The notes beneath the pieces are model-generated. The model was not told the origin of the DNA and searched no databases. It saw nothing but the letters and a program-made list of their open reading frames with translations. Shown here piece by piece: positions 26,072 to 34,805 of a stretch of DNA of 64,000 bases. Numbering within the stretch: the first letter of the stretch is position 1; every line of letters starts with the position of its first letter. A program made the translations under genes and the position numbers. Source of the stretch: Bradyrhizobium sp. WSM471 (GTDB lineage Bacteria > Pseudomonadota > Alphaproteobacteria > Rhizobiales > Xanthobacteraceae); contig NZ_CM001442.1 of NCBI RefSeq assembly GCF_000244915.1, positions 4,402,001 through 4,466,000 on the forward strand, given 5' to 3'.

Positions 26072-26827
26072 TCAGCTTCCTTTGGGAGTGGTCCTTGACT
26101 GCGGCTCGCCAAGGGACTTGCCAAGGCCGGGGTTGATGGCGAGCGACGCTCCGGCGGCGCCGCCAGCTTCATAGGCCGTCATCGACACCATCCGGCTGGC
26201 GCTGCGCTGGGTCCGCATCTTCAGGTCGAGCTTGTCGAACTCCGCATCAACCACCGAGGTCTTGAGAACCACCAGCCCGCGGCCGGTGCTTTCGTTGACC
26301 TGATCGCGACCGGCCTTGATGGCTACCAGCTTGTCCGCGATCGACGCCACCATCCCGAGCGCGAAGGAGGCATTGGCCAGATGCCGTTGCTGGTGCCGGA
26401 ACCTGCTGTACTCGACCGACGTCTTGAACCGGCCAAGTTCGGCGCGCACGGCCCCGTCGATCAATTCGGCCAGATAATGCGCGACCTCGACATCCGCACC
26501 GAGACCGAAGAACACATAGTGGTTCTCGCCGGCCGCGTTCTTCTCGCGCCAGACCCGACAATCGCAGAAATGAGCGATCGCGCCGATGCAGTCGTCCAGT
26601 GGAATTCGCTTCTTGCGAAAAGTCTCGTACACCCTGCGTTCGCACGAGGACGCGCGCAGTTCAACGTCGGAGAGCGACAAATCGTGGCGATCCAGCAGTT
26701 CGGCGACCTTGGCGGCCGCAGACAGCGCCTCGTCCTCGGTGCAGCCATTGGCGATGGTCTTGGCGCGCAGCGCCTGAATGCGGAGCTTCAGCTTGTCGAG
26801 CCCGGCTGGATTGGATGTTTGATTCAC
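26072..26827 (-). CDS. DUF2786-domain protein
   Basis: At 251 aa this carries an N-terminal DUF2786 module: LDKLKLRIQALRAKTIANG, CTEDEALSAAAKVAELLDRHDLSL, the typical 40-residue helical unit of phage and plasmid proteins. The middle part (FCDCRVWREKNAAGENHYVFFGL, EVAHYLAELIDGAVRAEL) matches the follow-on domain of this family (DUF7168-like). The C-terminus is Gly/Ala-rich. Function is unknown; family members are common on mobile elements. The GTG start (26827) is shared with the decayed copy. It lies just left of the 12-bp sequence matching the tRNA-Ser end. Confidence 0.85.
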   Translation of the reverse strand: MNQTSNPAGLDKLKLRIQALRAKTIANGCTEDEALSAAAKVAELLDRHDLSLSDVELRASSCERRVYETFRKKRIPLDDCIGAIAHFCDCRVWREKNAAGENHYVFFGLGADVEVAHYLAELIDGAVRAELGRFKTSVEYSRFRHQQRHLANASFALGMVASIADKLVAIKAGRDQVNESTGRGLVVLKTSVVDAEFDKLDLKMRTQRSASRMVSMTAYEAGGAAGASLAINPGLGKSLGEPQSRTTPKGS

Positions 26828-26882
26828 GGATCACCTGTCCGGGGAAAGCCTGACCGAGAGACTCCGGTCCGGTCGGATGGAT

Positions 26883-26894
26883 TGGCGGAAGGGG
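26883..26894 (+). other. Candidate left attachment-site remnant (12-bp match to tRNA-Ser 3' end)
   Basis: The 12 bases tggcggaagggg are identical, in the same orientation, to 41905-41916, the 3' end of the tRNA-Ser gene. The two copies bracket 15.0 kb that contains the toxin-antitoxin pair, the acyltransferase cluster and the integrase remnant. The match is short, so chance cannot be excluded. Confidence 0.35.
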
Positions 26895-26957
26895 GGCCTG
26901 TCAATCTCGCTGAATTATTCGACTTCTCCGCCGGCCTCGTGACCGATCTCAGGCAGA

Positions 26958-27092
26958 ATGGAGCTTGGAGAGCGCGAGGCTAGCAAGGCCTGGAGAGACG
27001 TGACCCAAGAGGCAATCGAACGCAAGGGGCAAGTGATTACGACTTGCGAGGCGATCCTGAAAGATGTGGGTGAGAGCCGAATCAAGGGCTAA
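26958..27092 (+). CDS. Possible 44-aa hypothetical protein
   Basis: The frame reads MELGEREASKAWRDVTQEA and ends GESRIKG. It is helical and charged. An agg lies seven bases upstream. The remaining part of the 26828-27212 gap holds nothing else convincing. Confidence 0.3.
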   Translation: MELGEREASKAWRDVTQEAIERKGQVITTCEAILKDVGESRIKG

Positions 27093-27212
27093 AGCCCGCT
27101 GCTTCAGTAGGGGTGGCTTGCGTACCTCCGAGCGCCTAAAACCCGTCTGCTGTGTCCTCAGCGCTGCCGCCGGCGCTTCCATCGGCCAAGGCAATCCGCT
27201 AAAGGTTTGAGA

Positions 27213-27944
27213 ATGCGTAAGCCAGAGTCGAAGGAATCTGATGCCTTAAGCCGGGGGGCCTATAGCGCCTCTGAGCGCCTGCGCCTTCTGAATTTCAGCC
27301 GCGGCTCCGCGCCTGTTCGTCACGTTTCCCGGAGCATCGTGGTTCGCTGGTTGCGCGGGTATGACTTCGGGACCGAAGAAGCCGGAGGGCACTCCGAGCC
27401 GCTCTGGCGGCCGGACTATTCGAAGGACGACGATTTAATCGAACTCAGCTTCCGCGACCTGATCGAGCTTCGGTTCGTCAAGGCATTTCGCGACATCGGG
27501 TTGGCCCTGCCAATTATTCGAGAATGTTATCAGCGCGCGGCCGAAGAAGTGCATGACGAGCGTCCGTTCTCGACGCAAAAGTTTCGCACCGATGGCAAAA
27601 CGATCTTCCTTGAAATCACCGAAGGCATTCAAGAAGCAAAGCTGGTCGACCTTCGCCGACGGCAAAATGTCTTTCGTACCATCGTCGAACCGAGTCTCAA
27701 GGATTTGGAATTCGATGCGTCTGCCGTCGCGCGATGGCTCCCTCTCGGGATGCCTCATAAGTCCGTCGTCATTGACCCAACACGCTCATTTGGCCGCCCC
27801 ATCGCCGCGTCCGGCGTTCCGACCGAGGTGTTAAATCGGGCAGTCGAGGTAGAAGGGTCGGTCGCCAAGGTTGTCAAGCTGTACGAGGTAAGCGCCGCTG
27901 AGGTGCGTAGCGCGGTCACGTTCGAAAGAAAGCTCGCTGCTTGA
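27213..27944 (+). CDS. VapB45-like antitoxin (MerR-like HTH plus DUF433)
   Basis: At 243 aa this has two parts. The N-terminal half resembles a MerR-type winged helix (AYSASERLRLLNFS, VRWLRGYDF) with an extension (FRDLIELRFVKAFRDIGLAL). The C-terminal 60 residues match DUF433: DPTRSFGRPIAASGVPTEVLN and VAKVVKLYEVSAAEVRSAV. Such proteins are antitoxins paired with PIN-like toxins of the VapC45 group; the HTH probably autorepresses the operon. ATG 27213 has aaagg at a 7-base spacing. Its stop overlaps the toxin start (ttga), as expected for a coupled pair. Confidence 0.82.
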   Translation: MRKPESKESDALSRGAYSASERLRLLNFSRGSAPVRHVSRSIVVRWLRGYDFGTEEAGGHSEPLWRPDYSKDDDLIELSFRDLIELRFVKAFRDIGLALPIIRECYQRAAEEVHDERPFSTQKFRTDGKTIFLEITEGIQEAKLVDLRRRQNVFRTIVEPSLKDLEFDASAVARWLPLGMPHKSVVIDPTRSFGRPIAASGVPTEVLNRAVEVEGSVAKVVKLYEVSAAEVRSAVTFERKLAA

Positions 27945-28243
27945 AGCTGTTGGTGGACAATAACCTCAGTCCATCGCTTGCACGAAGTTTTCAACCTCTA
28001 TTTGACGAGCATGAATTCGTCGCGCTTCGCGACAAATTCCCGGCAAATACAAAAGACGTTGGTTGGATCTCTGCGCTCGATACCGAAGGCGGTTGGGCCG
28101 CCCTTACGGCAGAGAGGAAGTCGAAAACTCGACCGCATGAGCGCCTCGCGCTCGACCGATCAAACATTGTTTTCTTTTTTCTCACCGGCTCTTGGCTCAA
28201 ATGCTCAGTGCCAGAAATGGCATGGCGCCTCATACGGCTTCTA
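27941..28243 (+). pseudogene. VapC45-like PIN toxin, C-terminus lost
   Basis: The TTG start overlaps the antitoxin stop. The first about 100 residues fit the VapC45 PIN-like family: MKLLVDNNLSPSLARSFQPLF, then VALRDKFPANTKDVGWISAL and NIVFFFLTGSW. The usual catalytic segment SGDRRI is here TAERKSK, so one acidic residue may be altered. After AWRLIRLL (about 28243) homology stops and the frame, still open to 28705, runs into AT-richer unrelated sequence and across the ACP gene. I read this as a truncation at an insertion or deletion junction. The toxin is probably inactive. Confidence 0.65.
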
Positions 28244-28298
28244 GTTTATCATTGCATTTGGATTGTAATTATCTGCCGGAAGAAGGTTTCGATTGTGA

Positions 28299-28664
28299 GT
28301 GCTATTGCTGTCGGCATTGGCTGCAGACTACCGGGATATATCGTCTCGCCAGACGCAGCGGAGTCCGTCCGGAGCGGCCACATTGCGGGATTTGGGGGCA
28401 GCGGCCGAACCGGCGGGCCGCCTTCGCCTGGAGTTCCGACGCACGCCGCCCGTCGAGCGGCCCGCGTTGTTGCGGCATCTGATCATCGAGGATCTCGGTG
28501 TCATCTTGCGCCGCAGAGGGAATCCAGGCCGCGCATTTTGCGATTGCGACCTCGACTCACTCGGGACGCTCCAACTGCTGATCGCACTCGAAGCGGACAC
28601 CGGCATTCGGCTCCCCGCCCGGGACGTGACGACTGTACGCGCACTGGCCGACAAGCTGGGGTGA
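28299..28664 (+). CDS. Polyketide-synthase-type acyl carrier protein (possibly a PKS C-terminal remnant)
   Basis: The C-terminal 70 residues form an acyl carrier domain: RPALLRHLIIEDLGVILRR, then the phosphopantetheine site CDLDSLGTLQLLIAL with Ser as the attachment residue, and LPARDVTTVRALADKLG. The leading VERPALL resembles the linker before the last ACP of modular polyketide synthases. The 121-aa frame begins at a GTG just after a stop, and the first 45 residues look random. It may therefore be the cut-off tail of a PKS or a free-standing ACP. It is 33 bp upstream of the PapA-like gene, as PKS genes often are in mycobacterial lipid loci. Confidence 0.6.
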   Translation: MLLLSALAADYRDISSRQTQRSPSGAATLRDLGAAAEPAGRLRLEFRRTPPVERPALLRHLIIEDLGVILRRRGNPGRAFCDCDLDSLGTLQLLIALEADTGIRLPARDVTTVRALADKLG

Positions 28665-28697
28665 TGCAAGAACTGCATCTGGCCGAAGCAGTTGCCC

Positions 28698-30116
28698 ATG
28701 ACTGATCTGCGTCCGCTGCACGACTGGTCAGGACCTCCTGCGACGCTGACTCTCTGGCGCCCGTCTGCTGCATCAATGGAAAGTGCGAAGCTCGCACCGG
28801 TGTCGCCCGTGTTACCCAGTTACGAACAGGAACAGCATCTGCGCGCCTTCCGCGCGTGTGAGCAGCGGCACGAGTCGATGGCGCGGCTGCTTGTCGTTGT
28901 GTGGGACGAAGCCGGCCGGTGTGACCTCAGGGCCATGACCCATGTCGTGACTGCACATCTGCGTAGGCACGACACTTATCATAGCTGGTTCGAGGAGCGC
29001 GGCGAAGCAATAGTACGACACGTGCTGACCGATCCTGCGGCGATCGAGATGGACTGTTCGACGCTGGGTGAGGTGAGCGCGGAGGATTGGCAAGAGCATG
29101 TCATTGCGACCCCTGCACCGTTCGCGTGGGATTGCTTTCGCTTCGGCGCTCTCCAGCACACAACGGGGTTCACTTGCTTTGCAAGCATTGACCACTTGCA
29201 CGCCGATGCGACCGTTGTCGCGTTCCTGATGGCGGAGATCCGCTCAGCGTATCGCGCTGTGCGCGACGGCCAGACGTCGCTTCAATTCGGTCCGCCGGGG
29301 AGCTATCTAGCTTACTGCAGCAGTCAGCGCCAGCGCGCAGCCGCGACAACGTTAGCGGATCCTGAGGTGAAGGAGTGGATCGCGTTCCTGCATCGCAACG
29401 ATGGGCGGACGCCGTCTTTCGCGTTGCCGCTCGGGGTGCTGGAGGATCGCTATCAGGCCGAGTATGTACACGTGGATGTCCTCGATGATGCCGTCATGGC
29501 CGCGTTCGAGTCCGCATGCCACGCTTCCGGCGCGCGAGTGATCGGCGGCCTGTTGGCCTGCGCGGCCCTGACCGAACGGGAATTGGCTGGGCGCTTGCGC
29601 TACAGTGTTGTCACTCCCACAACGACGCGAAGATCGGCACCGGGTTTCAGGACGACCGGCTGGTGCGTGGGATTGGTGCCCATCGATTTCGAGGTCCAGG
29701 AACGAACGTTTGCGCAACTCGCCTTCACAGCCCAGCGTAACTTTGACGAACGGCGAGGCCTTGCCCACGTGCCGATCGAGCTCGTACTTGAACTCGCCGC
29801 CGGGCTGCCGACGATTCGATCCGTCGCCACAGGTGGCGTCATGCTATCCTATATGGACGCGAACTTTCCTCCGCGCAGTGCGCACGTTGCGCGCGAATTG
29901 CAGCAGGGGAATGGGCGAGGCTATATCAACCAAGGCATGGCCGCGCAGGTTGCGCTCTGGTTCTTCCGTACGCATCGCGGGCTCTCGCTGACGGCGGCTT
30001 ATCCGGCAAACGGGACAGCCCGTGCCTCGATGCACCGGTATGTAAAGACGCTTACGGGCGCATGCCGCCAGGCGGCCGACGCATTGATGCCGACGTACTC
30101 TCATGTCGGCGGTTAA
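28698..30116 (+). CDS. PapA-like acyltransferase (condensation-superfamily)
   Basis: This 472-aa protein resembles the mycobacterial polyketide-associated acyltransferases PapA1, PapA2 and PapA3, which esterify trehalose with long-chain acyl groups. Shared stretches from memory: TLWRPS near the start, HLRRHDTYHSWF, FALPLG, FESACHASGARVIGGLLAC and RRSAPGFRTTGWCVGLVPI. The catalytic HxxxD is H166-D170 (DHLHAD). I chose the ATG at 28698, which places the WRPS segment correctly. An alphaproteobacterial host for this type is unusual. The next gene begins two bases after its stop, so it heads an acyltransferase operon. Confidence 0.85.
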   Translation: MTDLRPLHDWSGPPATLTLWRPSAASMESAKLAPVSPVLPSYEQEQHLRAFRACEQRHESMARLLVVVWDEAGRCDLRAMTHVVTAHLRRHDTYHSWFEERGEAIVRHVLTDPAAIEMDCSTLGEVSAEDWQEHVIATPAPFAWDCFRFGALQHTTGFTCFASIDHLHADATVVAFLMAEIRSAYRAVRDGQTSLQFGPPGSYLAYCSSQRQRAAATTLADPEVKEWIAFLHRNDGRTPSFALPLGVLEDRYQAEYVHVDVLDDAVMAAFESACHASGARVIGGLLACAALTERELAGRLRYSVVTPTTTRRSAPGFRTTGWCVGLVPIDFEVQERTFAQLAFTAQRNFDERRGLAHVPIELVLELAAGLPTIRSVATGGVMLSYMDANFPPRSAHVARELQQGNGRGYINQGMAAQVALWFFRTHRGLSLTAAYPANGTARASMHRYVKTLTGACRQAADALMPTYSHVGG

Positions 30117-30118
30117 CG

Positions 30119-31507
30119 ATGACCCACGCGACGTCTCATCCAGAGAACGTGCCGAACCTGCCGCCGCCCTTCGTGTCTTTCGCGGACCAGGGCATTTACC
30201 TTGCGCATACCTCACTCGGGCAGCATGCGGTCATTCAGGCGCTGTGGCGCTATCTCCGGCCTGTGGACCTGGACGCGCTGACACAGTTCCGCGACAATCT
30301 CGCGCTCGGGCTGCTCGCGCGGCTGATCCGGCCGGCGCTGCTTCCGTTCGGGCGGCACCAATGGGTGAGCGCGCCAGCCCCATCCGCTGCTCTCGCTGTT
30401 GCCGAGGCGCCGCTTGCCCCTGAGGCGATGCAGGCGTGGGCCGACGCGCAGGTGGAGCTTCCCTTGGACCCCGCGCGGGGACCAGCATGGACCTTCACGT
30501 TCCAAACCTTCACCGACGGCTCCACCGTGGTCTCGCTCGTGGTTTCGCACTGCATCTCGGACGGACTGACAGTTTTAACGGCCATCAGCGAAGCCGTGCG
30601 AGGCGTGCAACGGCCGCCACTCTCTCCCGCATGGTCAGTCTGGTCGGCGCGCCGCGCCGCGACAATACTGGGTGCCGAACTCCAACGCATGGTGCGGGAC
30701 ACGCCGGCGACGCTCCGGGCGCTCGCCCAACTGGCCGGTGCGGCATACACCTCGCGCCCCACATACACCGCACCCACCGCGTTGCCAGTCGTGACGATCG
30801 CCGACAACCGGAGAATCGTATTTCCATCGGCCTTCATACGCCTGCCCACATCCCTCTGGGACGCCAGAGCACAGTGCCGCGGTGGGAGCCGGTTCACGCT
30901 CCTGACCGCGGTCACCGCGGCGTTTGCCGAAGCGCTCGGTCGCGTTCGCGATGATAATGTCACCTTGCTGATTCCCGTGAGTGAACGAGCAGGTCTGCCG
31001 CACACCGGCGGGAACGGGGTCGCGCTTGCCACTTTGAAGGTGCGTGTCGGCGAACTGCGAGGGCGCCTGCATACGTTTCAGCGGCGTCTGCGGGCTACGC
31101 TGCTGCGGACGAGACGCGAACCCAATCGACTTGCCGCACTGCTGCCCTTGGTGCCTTTTGTGCCCAGACGCGCATTTTCGGCTGCCACCCGTCTGGCGTT
31201 TGCCGCGCTCGGTGACCTGCCGGTCACCTGTTCCAACTTGGGTCACTGTCCCGAGGGCGTGCTCCGGATCGATGGCGGCGCGGCCGATCGTTTCTGCTTT
31301 CGCGGCATCGACCGTCCGGTCGAGCGGCGCGCGATCGAGGAGCGCCATGGTGTGGCGACCCTCTTCGCAGGCATCATTCCCGGGTTTATCGTCCTGAGCT
31401 TCGTTGCCTACCAGCCCGGCGTGGTAACGAGCCCTCAGCATCTTCGTGCCCTCGTCGAACGCCTCTTGGCTGACTACGAACTCCATGGCGAGTTTTTCGA
31501 TGCTTGA
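30119..31507 (+). CDS. Condensation-superfamily acyltransferase, paralogue 1 of 3
   Basis: At 462 aa this belongs to the CoA-dependent acyltransferase/condensation fold. The HxxxD(G) motif is H144-D148 in VVSHCISDGL. Upstream is PLDPARGPAWTFTFQTFTDGS, and later LPVTCSNLGHCPEG, both shared with the next two paralogues. Length and layout are like bacterial wax ester synthase/diacylglycerol acyltransferases, but the motif is SHxxxDG rather than HHxxxDG. The ATG at 30119 lies two bases after the PapA stop. Substrate unknown; acylation of a lipid or sugar is inferred from the neighbours. Confidence 0.75.
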   Translation: MTHATSHPENVPNLPPPFVSFADQGIYLAHTSLGQHAVIQALWRYLRPVDLDALTQFRDNLALGLLARLIRPALLPFGRHQWVSAPAPSAALAVAEAPLAPEAMQAWADAQVELPLDPARGPAWTFTFQTFTDGSTVVSLVVSHCISDGLTVLTAISEAVRGVQRPPLSPAWSVWSARRAATILGAELQRMVRDTPATLRALAQLAGAAYTSRPTYTAPTALPVVTIADNRRIVFPSAFIRLPTSLWDARAQCRGGSRFTLLTAVTAAFAEALGRVRDDNVTLLIPVSERAGLPHTGGNGVALATLKVRVGELRGRLHTFQRRLRATLLRTRREPNRLAALLPLVPFVPRRAFSAATRLAFAALGDLPVTCSNLGHCPEGVLRIDGGAADRFCFRGIDRPVERRAIEERHGVATLFAGIIPGFIVLSFVAYQPGVVTSPQHLRALVERLLADYELHGEFFDA

Positions 31508-32888
31508 GCCGAGCACGCCCGACGCCCCTGCATACGCGCGGCACCGCCTCGCCTGGGTGGACCAGGTGGCCTACGAATTGTTCAGGGTCACCGGCCGGAG
31601 GCAGTTGATGCAATGCCTCTGGCTCTATGATCGTGACGTGAATCTTGCCCCGCTGGCGCGAACAATTGAACGGCTCTCCGCACTGTCCTTCAATCGGCTC
31701 ATTGAGCCGTCAGCCTTGCCTGGTGGAAGGCCTCGTTGGGTGAAGCCGGCGGAGACGCCCATTCTGCCCGAGCGGAGTTCGGACCTGCTGCCACGATCGC
31801 GGCTCCTGCAGTGGGCTAATCGGCACGCGCGCGCGCCCATAGACCCGGTCATCGGTCCGGGTTGGCGAATGGCCATCCAGCCGTTCGACGATGGCAGCAC
31901 AGCCGTGAGCATCGTCGGATCCCACGTACTCCTCGACGGAATGGGAGCCTTGCGCGCTATCGAGGCTGCTACAAACGGCATCGGCGTCCCGAACCGGTAT
32001 TTGCCTAAAGGCGCCCGCGGGCGGCTGTCCGGGTGCGTGTCGGACGCTTGGCAGATCCTCGCCGACGCTCCGCGCACGATTGCCGCACTCGCTCAGAGCG
32101 CGCACGCGTACTGGTACAGGCCCTCCGCCTCTCTACAGAGGCCGGCGGTTACTGCCGCCGAACCGGGTCATGACCCATCAACGATCGTCGAGCTTCCGGC
32201 TGTCGCGGTCACTGTTGAATCGCGTGCCTGGTTCGCGTGCGAGCAGCGGCTGGGGGGCGGCTTGAATACGCTGCTGCCGGGCTTCGTAGCGTCGCTCGCG
32301 TCGACTCTCGGCAGGCGCCGTTTCTCCGACGGCGCTATCAGCCTGCTTGTTCCCATAAACCGAAGGCGTGGGCTGGAGGACGAACGAGCGCTGGCGATCG
32401 AATTCCATATGATGAACATCGCGCCTGCAGGCCTGACCACCGACCTGCGGCCCGTGAATGCGCCGCTCAAGGCGCTTCTTCGCGGTGCGAAGAACAATCC
32501 GACCGCCGCACTGCTTTCGTCCCTGCCGGCGATCGCCTGGATGCCGCGCACGGCCGCGAAGATGCTCGTGAACCGGGTGTTCAATTATGGCGGTGAGCTG
32601 CCAGTAAGCTGTTCCGACCTGGGAATGCTGCCGGGCGGGCTCGCGCGCATAGACGGCGCGCCGTGCCGCCATGTGCTGACACGAGCGGTGGATGTCAACG
32701 TCACGCGCCAAGACCTGGAGCGCTCCCACGGTCATCTCGTTGTTGTGGCCTCGCGTTTCGAGAAGACCATTTCCCTCTGCATCGAGGCCTGCCAGTTGGA
32801 ACCAACGCCAACCACGACCGACGAACTTCGTCGCGTGACCTCCCTGATACTCGCCGACTTCGGACTCGATGCGATCATTGAGGCCTGA
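31500..32888 (+). CDS. Condensation-superfamily acyltransferase, paralogue 2 of 3
   Basis: Also 462 aa, this starts at an ATG at 31500 that overlaps the previous stop by eight bases. Its active-site motif is H142-D146 in VGSHVLLDGMG. The shared framework is IDPVIGPGWRMAIQPFDDGS, and LPVSCSDLGMLPGGLARIDG near residue 370. A helical insertion (DAWQILADAPRTIAALAQSA) parallels one in paralogue 1. The close length and tandem layout indicate gene duplication, yet sequence divergence is high, so separate acceptor or acyl specificities are likely. Confidence 0.75.
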   Translation: MLEPSTPDAPAYARHRLAWVDQVAYELFRVTGRRQLMQCLWLYDRDVNLAPLARTIERLSALSFNRLIEPSALPGGRPRWVKPAETPILPERSSDLLPRSRLLQWANRHARAPIDPVIGPGWRMAIQPFDDGSTAVSIVGSHVLLDGMGALRAIEAATNGIGVPNRYLPKGARGRLSGCVSDAWQILADAPRTIAALAQSAHAYWYRPSASLQRPAVTAAEPGHDPSTIVELPAVAVTVESRAWFACEQRLGGGLNTLLPGFVASLASTLGRRRFSDGAISLLVPINRRRGLEDERALAIEFHMMNIAPAGLTTDLRPVNAPLKALLRGAKNNPTAALLSSLPAIAWMPRTAAKMLVNRVFNYGGELPVSCSDLGMLPGGLARIDGAPCRHVLTRAVDVNVTRQDLERSHGHLVVVASRFEKTISLCIEACQLEPTPTTTDELRRVTSLILADFGLDAIIEA

Positions 32889-33292
32889 CGCTTTGGGGCT
32901 GCCTTTCGACAAGCGACTGACAAGCCGATAGCGTAGTCAGAGATCGTTTTTTCGTGCTGCGGCAATTCCTGCGCTCTGAAGGTACGACAACTTTTTAGCC
33001 TGATAGCGTCTGAGGTTCGTGATCCCGCATCCGACTTGTCCCGACCGATTGCGACTGCTCGACCGCCACACCACCGATCTGCTCGACAACCGCCCGAGCC
33101 CACGCGCACGCGCGACCTGCGTTTTCATCGTTGCCAACGCTCTCGCCTGCTGGCAAAGGGTGATGCCGTGCGGTGGCTCCCGGAGACCGGGCTGTCGGGA
33201 ACACGCGGCGCGCAGCGTTCGTACATCGCCTGGAATTACCGGCCTTGATGCGGCAATCTCATCGTGCAGCTAAGAGACAGGGGGCTCAAGAA
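32889..33292. other. Gap between acyltransferase paralogues 2 and 3
   Basis: Two overlapping plus-strand frames span 33019-33273 but show no family pattern. The gap breaks an otherwise tightly packed operon, so a gene may have been lost here. An agggggctc lies about 10 bases before the GTG of the next gene. Confidence 0.4.
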
Positions 33293-34672
33293 GTGAACCC
33301 TTCCTCTGCCAACAAGTTGCGGGAACGCCGCGGCGGGGCCGGCGACGCCGGCGCAGATGACGTGCTGTGCTATATGGACCAAGGCTCATTCGTTGGATTG
33401 CGCGCGCTCGGACGCGGGCCAGCGCTGCAGATCACCTGGTTATATCCCCACCCGATCGATGAAGCCGCCGTGAGACAGTTCAGCGAGCGCCTCGCACGAG
33501 GGTTGCTAGGACGCCTCCTGCAGCGTTCACCATTGCCATGGGGGCGGCACCGTTGGGTGGCCAACCCTGTGCCGGGCCCAGTGACATGGTTTCGCGACCC
33601 GCTCCCCAATGAGAGGCTGCTTGAGTTGCGCCGTATGCTGCTCGATTTACCTGTGGATCCCGAGCGCGGACCAGGTTGGCGCCTGGCCGTCCAAGCGCTT
33701 GAGGACGGTGGCTGCGCGCTGACCATGCTGGTGTCGCACACGATCGCTGACATGCAAGCCACCAATCTGGCCATCGCTGACGCGGTGGCTGGACGACATG
33801 CCGACCATGGACTCCCAGCCCCGTCCTGGCGCTGGTCTCCAGTGATGCTGGCGCGCGACGGTGTTGAGAGCTTACGCGCCCTGCCTGGCGTTTGGCGCGC
33901 TCTGGTGGCTCTCGTGCGGCGGTCGCGCAATGGGAGCGCGGGCGTGTCGCGTCCGAGCTCCCGCGCTCGAACCAGCCACGATCACTTTGAGCCGGCAGCG
34001 GATGTGCCACTTGTTGAGGTGGTCATGGACGCAGCGGCTTGCCAACAGCGCGCGTCGGATCTGGGCGTGGCAAGCAACACGCTGATCGTGGCGTTCGCAG
34101 CACGGATCGCTTTCCGGGTGGGCCGCGTGGACGCCTCAGGACGGGCGAAGCTGGTGCTGCCGGTCAGCGACCGCCGTTCAGATGACCGGCGCGGCAACGC
34201 GCTGCGGTCGATCACAGTGATGGCGGACCCCGAGGCTTGCCGCAAGGATCCGCGCGGCTTACAGCGAGATCTCAAGGCTGCGCTGGCCTCGCTGATCCGG
34301 CACGGCGATGATCTGTCGCCGCTGTTTCCGCTGATTCCGTATGTGCCGCTGTGGCTGGTGCGTCGTCTGGAGCGGGAGGCGCTCGGCGCGGGCCTGCCCG
34401 TTGGCTGTAGCCTGGTAGGCGAGTTGCCGCTGGACGTGAACCGCCCCTGCGGCGAGGCATTGCTTCTGCAACTCTCCATTCTGGAGCACTACACGGTCCC
34501 GGACCTCCAAAGGCTGGGCGGCGTGCTATTCATCGGGTGCTACCGTCTCGGTGAACGGCTTTGCTTTACCGTGTCCGGCTACGTGCCAGACGGCGCAACG
34601 ACACGCGCCGAATTGGCACCATTGGTGCGCGATGCGCTCGCGGACATGGGCCTGTGCGGGACGGTCAGTTGA
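33293..34672 (+). CDS. Condensation-superfamily acyltransferase, paralogue 3 of 3
   Basis: With the GTG at 33293 this is 459 aa, matching its paralogues; an ATG at 33248 is an alternative. The motif is H149-D153 in LVSHTIADMQ, so the glycine after Asp is replaced by Met. The framework VDPERGPGWRLAVQALEDGG and LPVGCSLVGELP is conserved with the other two. The loss of the glycine might affect activity, but His and Asp are intact. It is the last plus-strand gene before the convergent exporter operon. Confidence 0.75.
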   Translation: MNPSSANKLRERRGGAGDAGADDVLCYMDQGSFVGLRALGRGPALQITWLYPHPIDEAAVRQFSERLARGLLGRLLQRSPLPWGRHRWVANPVPGPVTWFRDPLPNERLLELRRMLLDLPVDPERGPGWRLAVQALEDGGCALTMLVSHTIADMQATNLAIADAVAGRHADHGLPAPSWRWSPVMLARDGVESLRALPGVWRALVALVRRSRNGSAGVSRPSSRARTSHDHFEPAADVPLVEVVMDAAACQQRASDLGVASNTLIVAFAARIAFRVGRVDASGRAKLVLPVSDRRSDDRRGNALRSITVMADPEACRKDPRGLQRDLKAALASLIRHGDDLSPLFPLIPYVPLWLVRRLEREALGAGLPVGCSLVGELPLDVNRPCGEALLLQLSILEHYTVPDLQRLGGVLFIGCYRLGERLCFTVSGYVPDGATTRAELAPLVRDALADMGLCGTVS

Positions 34673-34805
34673 CGATAACGGATAAACAAGAGGGGACGTT
34701 GCATCCTTGGCCAAGACTTGGCGCAACGGAAGGTGGGGCTTGACCGATTAACTGTTGCCGAGCACCAAGGTGCACCGCATGCCGGCCAAAGCGGCTGCCG
34801 AACAC

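Noticed and set aside
28244..28705. Continuation of the toxin frame beyond residue 100
   Set aside because: The translation loses PIN-family similarity and overlaps the ACP gene in another frame; treated as chance read-through.
32937..33273. Overlapping open frames in the gap between acyltransferase paralogues
   Set aside because: Three frames on both strands are equally open and none resembles a known family; a gene remnant remains possible but unsupported.
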